This document shows, in pieces, positions 62,567 through 64,000 of a stretch of 64,000 nucleotides of DNA (position 1 is its first letter; every line of letters begins with the position of its first letter). The position numbers and the translations under genes were made by a program. The notes beneath the pieces are model-generated. The model was not told where the DNA came from. It saw only the letters and a program-made list of their open reading frames with translations, and did not search any database. This DNA comes from Mycobacterium sp. 852014-50255_SCH5639931 (lineage in GTDB: Bacteria > Actinomycetota > Actinomycetes > Mycobacteriales > Mycobacteriaceae): the NCBI RefSeq assembly GCF_001665605.1, contig NZ_LZSV01000002.1, positions 310,001-374,000 on the forward strand, in the 5' to 3' direction.

Positions 62567-64000
62567 TTACGAATCTCCTTCTGCTTGGGGCGCTTCCACC
62601 CTTGCCAGGACGGCGCCCACCTCGACTTGCTGACCGGTATCGACGTTGAGCTCGGCGAGCACTCCGTCGGAGGGTGCGGTGATGGTGTGTTCCATCTTCA
62701 TCGCCTCCAGCCAGATCAGTGGCTGCCCGGCGGTGACGGTGTCGCCGACCGCTGCGGCGAGGCGGATGACGTTGCCGGGCATGGGCGCTACCAGGGAACC
62801 CTTTTCGACGGTCGAACCCGGCTCCGGGAACCGCGGCAGCGCGACCAGGTGAACGGGGCCGCGCGCCGAGTCGACGTAAACGTCGTCACCGTATCGCGCG
62901 ACCGCGAAGGTGTGCGCCACCCCGTCGTCCGCGAGGGTGACCCGATCCGCCGCGGCGGAAACCAGCTGCACCGCCGCGTCATTCGGCAGTGTCAATCCGG
63001 TTCTGGTGAACCGGTATTCGACGTTTTGCTCGGTGTCACTGTCGTCGCGATAGGTCTTGACCTGATAGCCGGACGTCAGGTTTCGCCAGCCGCTGGGGAC
63101 GGCTCCGAGGACGCGCGCCGCCGCGCGATTATGGGCCGCCTCGGCCAGCGCGGCGGCGATCGCGGACAGCCGGACGACCGCGGCGTCGGCCAGCGGCGCC
63201 GATAGCTTGTCCAGGCCGTGCGTGTCGAAAAACGCTGTGTCGGTGGCACCCTCGAGGAATGCGGGGTGCCGCAGCACGTTGACCAGCAGCTCACGGTTGG
63301 TGCGCACGCCATGCAGGCCGGCGCGGGCCAGCGCGTCGGCGAGCACCAGCGCCGCCTGCCGGCGGGTCGGGGCGTAGGAGATGACCTTGGCCAGCATCGG
63401 GTCGTAGTGGATCGACACCGTGAAACCGTCGAGGATGCCCGAATCGAGGCGGATTCCGGTCCGGTGGCCGAGTGAGGCGAACTCGGTCCGAACCGCCGGT
63501 ACGTCGATCCTGTGCATCACGCCGGCCTGGGGTTGCCAGCCGCGTGCCGGGTCCTCGGCGTAGAGCCGGGCCTCGATCGAATGCCCCTGGGCGGCGGGGG
63601 GTTCGGCATCGAGCCGGCCGCCCTCGGCGATCATGAGCTGCAGTTCGACGAGGTCGAGCCCGGTGGTCTCCTCGGTCACCGGATGCTCGACCTGCAGCCT
63701 GGTGTTCATCTCCAGGAAGTAGAACTCTCCGTCGTCGTCGGCGAGGAACTCCACCGTCCCGGCGCCGGTGTAACCGATCGCGCTCGCCGCCAGCCGCGCC
63801 GCTTCGAACAGCTTGGCCCGCATGCCCGGGGTGCGCTCCACCAGCGGCGAGGGGGCCTCCTCGATGACCTTCTGATGCCGGCGCTGAATCGAGCATTCCC
63901 GTTCCCCGACGGCCCAGACGGTGCCGTGGGTGTCGGCCATGACCTGAACCTCGATGTGATGCCCGGTCGGCAGGTAGCGCTCGCAGAAGACGGTCGGGTC
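62567..64000 (-). CDS. accA2: Acyl-CoA carboxylase alpha subunit AccA2 (3' part)
   Basis: 477 codons visible; the gene starts outside the window, and its frame is open through base 64000. Biotin carboxylase central and C-terminal parts (GTVEFLADDDGEFYFLEMNTRLQVEHPVTE, SIEARLYAEDPARGW), then a linker domain and the biotinyl domain with WLEAMKMEHTI (biotin on the Lys of AMKM). It should carboxylate an acyl-CoA with a beta subunit encoded beyond the right edge. Matches Rv0973c. First visible gene of the accA2-fadE12-echA7 operon. Confidence 0.95.
   Translation of the reverse strand, partial: DPTVFCERYLPTGHHIEVQVMADTHGTVWAVGERECSIQRRHQKVIEEAPSPLVERTPGMRAKLFEAARLAASAIGYTGAGTVEFLADDDGEFYFLEMNTRLQVEHPVTEETTGLDLVELQLMIAEGGRLDAEPPAAQGHSIEARLYAEDPARGWQPQAGVMHRIDVPAVRTEFASLGHRTGIRLDSGILDGFTVSIHYDPMLAKVISYAPTRRQAALVLADALARAGLHGVRTNRELLVNVLRHPAFLEGATDTAFFDTHGLDKLSAPLADAAVVRLSAIAAALAEAAHNRAAARVLGAVPSGWRNLTSGYQVKTYRDDSDTEQNVEYRFTRTGLTLPNDAAVQLVSAAADRVTLADDGVAHTFAVARYGDDVYVDSARGPVHLVALPRFPEPGSTVEKGSLVAPMPGNVIRLAAAVGDTVTAGQPLIWLEAMKMEHTITAPSDGVLAELNVDTGQQVEVGAVLARVEAPQAEGDS

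Overview
The window is mycobacterial chromosome, most like a slow-growing non-tuberculous species of the Mycobacterium avium complex. It is GC-rich and gene-dense, with many GTG/TTG starts and many ATGA/GTGA stop-start overlaps. From about 9.4 kb to the right end the gene order follows the M. tuberculosis Rv0923c-Rv0973c block as I recall it (mntH, pstS3-pstC2-pstA1, ku, ligD, pgi, chorismate mutase, uvrD1, sucCD, the 34 kDa antigen gene, purN-purH, accA2-fadE12-echA7). It carries extra genes that M. tuberculosis lacks at those positions. No insertion sequence, prophage or CRISPR array was seen. All identifications come from reading the sequence, without database searches.

Layout. 0.4-9.4 kb is an accessory stretch: a secreted DUF4185-type protein, several small hypothetical or stress-type genes (one UsfY-like), a tRNA-Arg(CCT), an APC permease, a phosphoribosyltransferase/hydrolase fusion and an F420-type oxidoreductase. 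9.4-18.3 kb holds a gamma-glutamylcyclotransferase/poly-gamma-glutamate hydrolase fusion, mntH, two oxidoreductases, and a Pst phosphate locus with two tandem PstS genes, PstC and PstA but no PstB. 18.3-26.5 kb holds the two core non-homologous end-joining genes, ku and ligD, separated by a four-gene polyol cassette (two long-chain polyol dehydrogenases, an HAD phosphatase, a PfkB sugar kinase) that reads in the same direction as ku. 26.5-32 kb holds a FAH/metallo-beta-lactamase fusion, a methyltransferase, a crotonase, an F420-type oxidoreductase behind a KstR-like box, and a STAS/ATPase regulator. 32.4-36.3 kb is an intact flavin monooxygenase / AurF-like diiron oxygenase / cobF / DNA glycosylase block. 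I recall this block as deleted, with truncated edges, in the M. tuberculosis complex.

36.3-46 kb: an SDR, an MpaB-type oxygenase divergent from a TetR regulator with a large palindromic operator, pgi, chorismate mutase with a hairpin in its leader, uvrD1, a membrane protein and an M23 peptidase. 46-51 kb: sucC-sucD behind a CRP-like site, a thiolase-like protein lacking the nucleophilic cysteine, and a second F420-type oxidoreductase with the same 14-bp KstR-like box. 51-64 kb: the 34 kDa antigen homologue, a multi-pass membrane protein, purN-purH, an AAA+ ATPase/VWA pair, an aldo-keto reductase, a DUF1707 protein, and an acyl-CoA operon (echA7, fadE12, accA2) that runs off the right edge.

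The likely themes are DNA end joining and repair (ku, ligD, uvrD1, glycosylase), phosphate and manganese uptake, central carbon and purine synthesis, CoA-ester and sterol-linked catabolism, and cobalamin synthesis. Regulatory signals visible in the sequence are two identical KstR-type palindromes, a CRP-type site, a TetR-family operator, an inverted repeat in the ligD/polyol divergent promoter region, and several hairpins that look like terminators.
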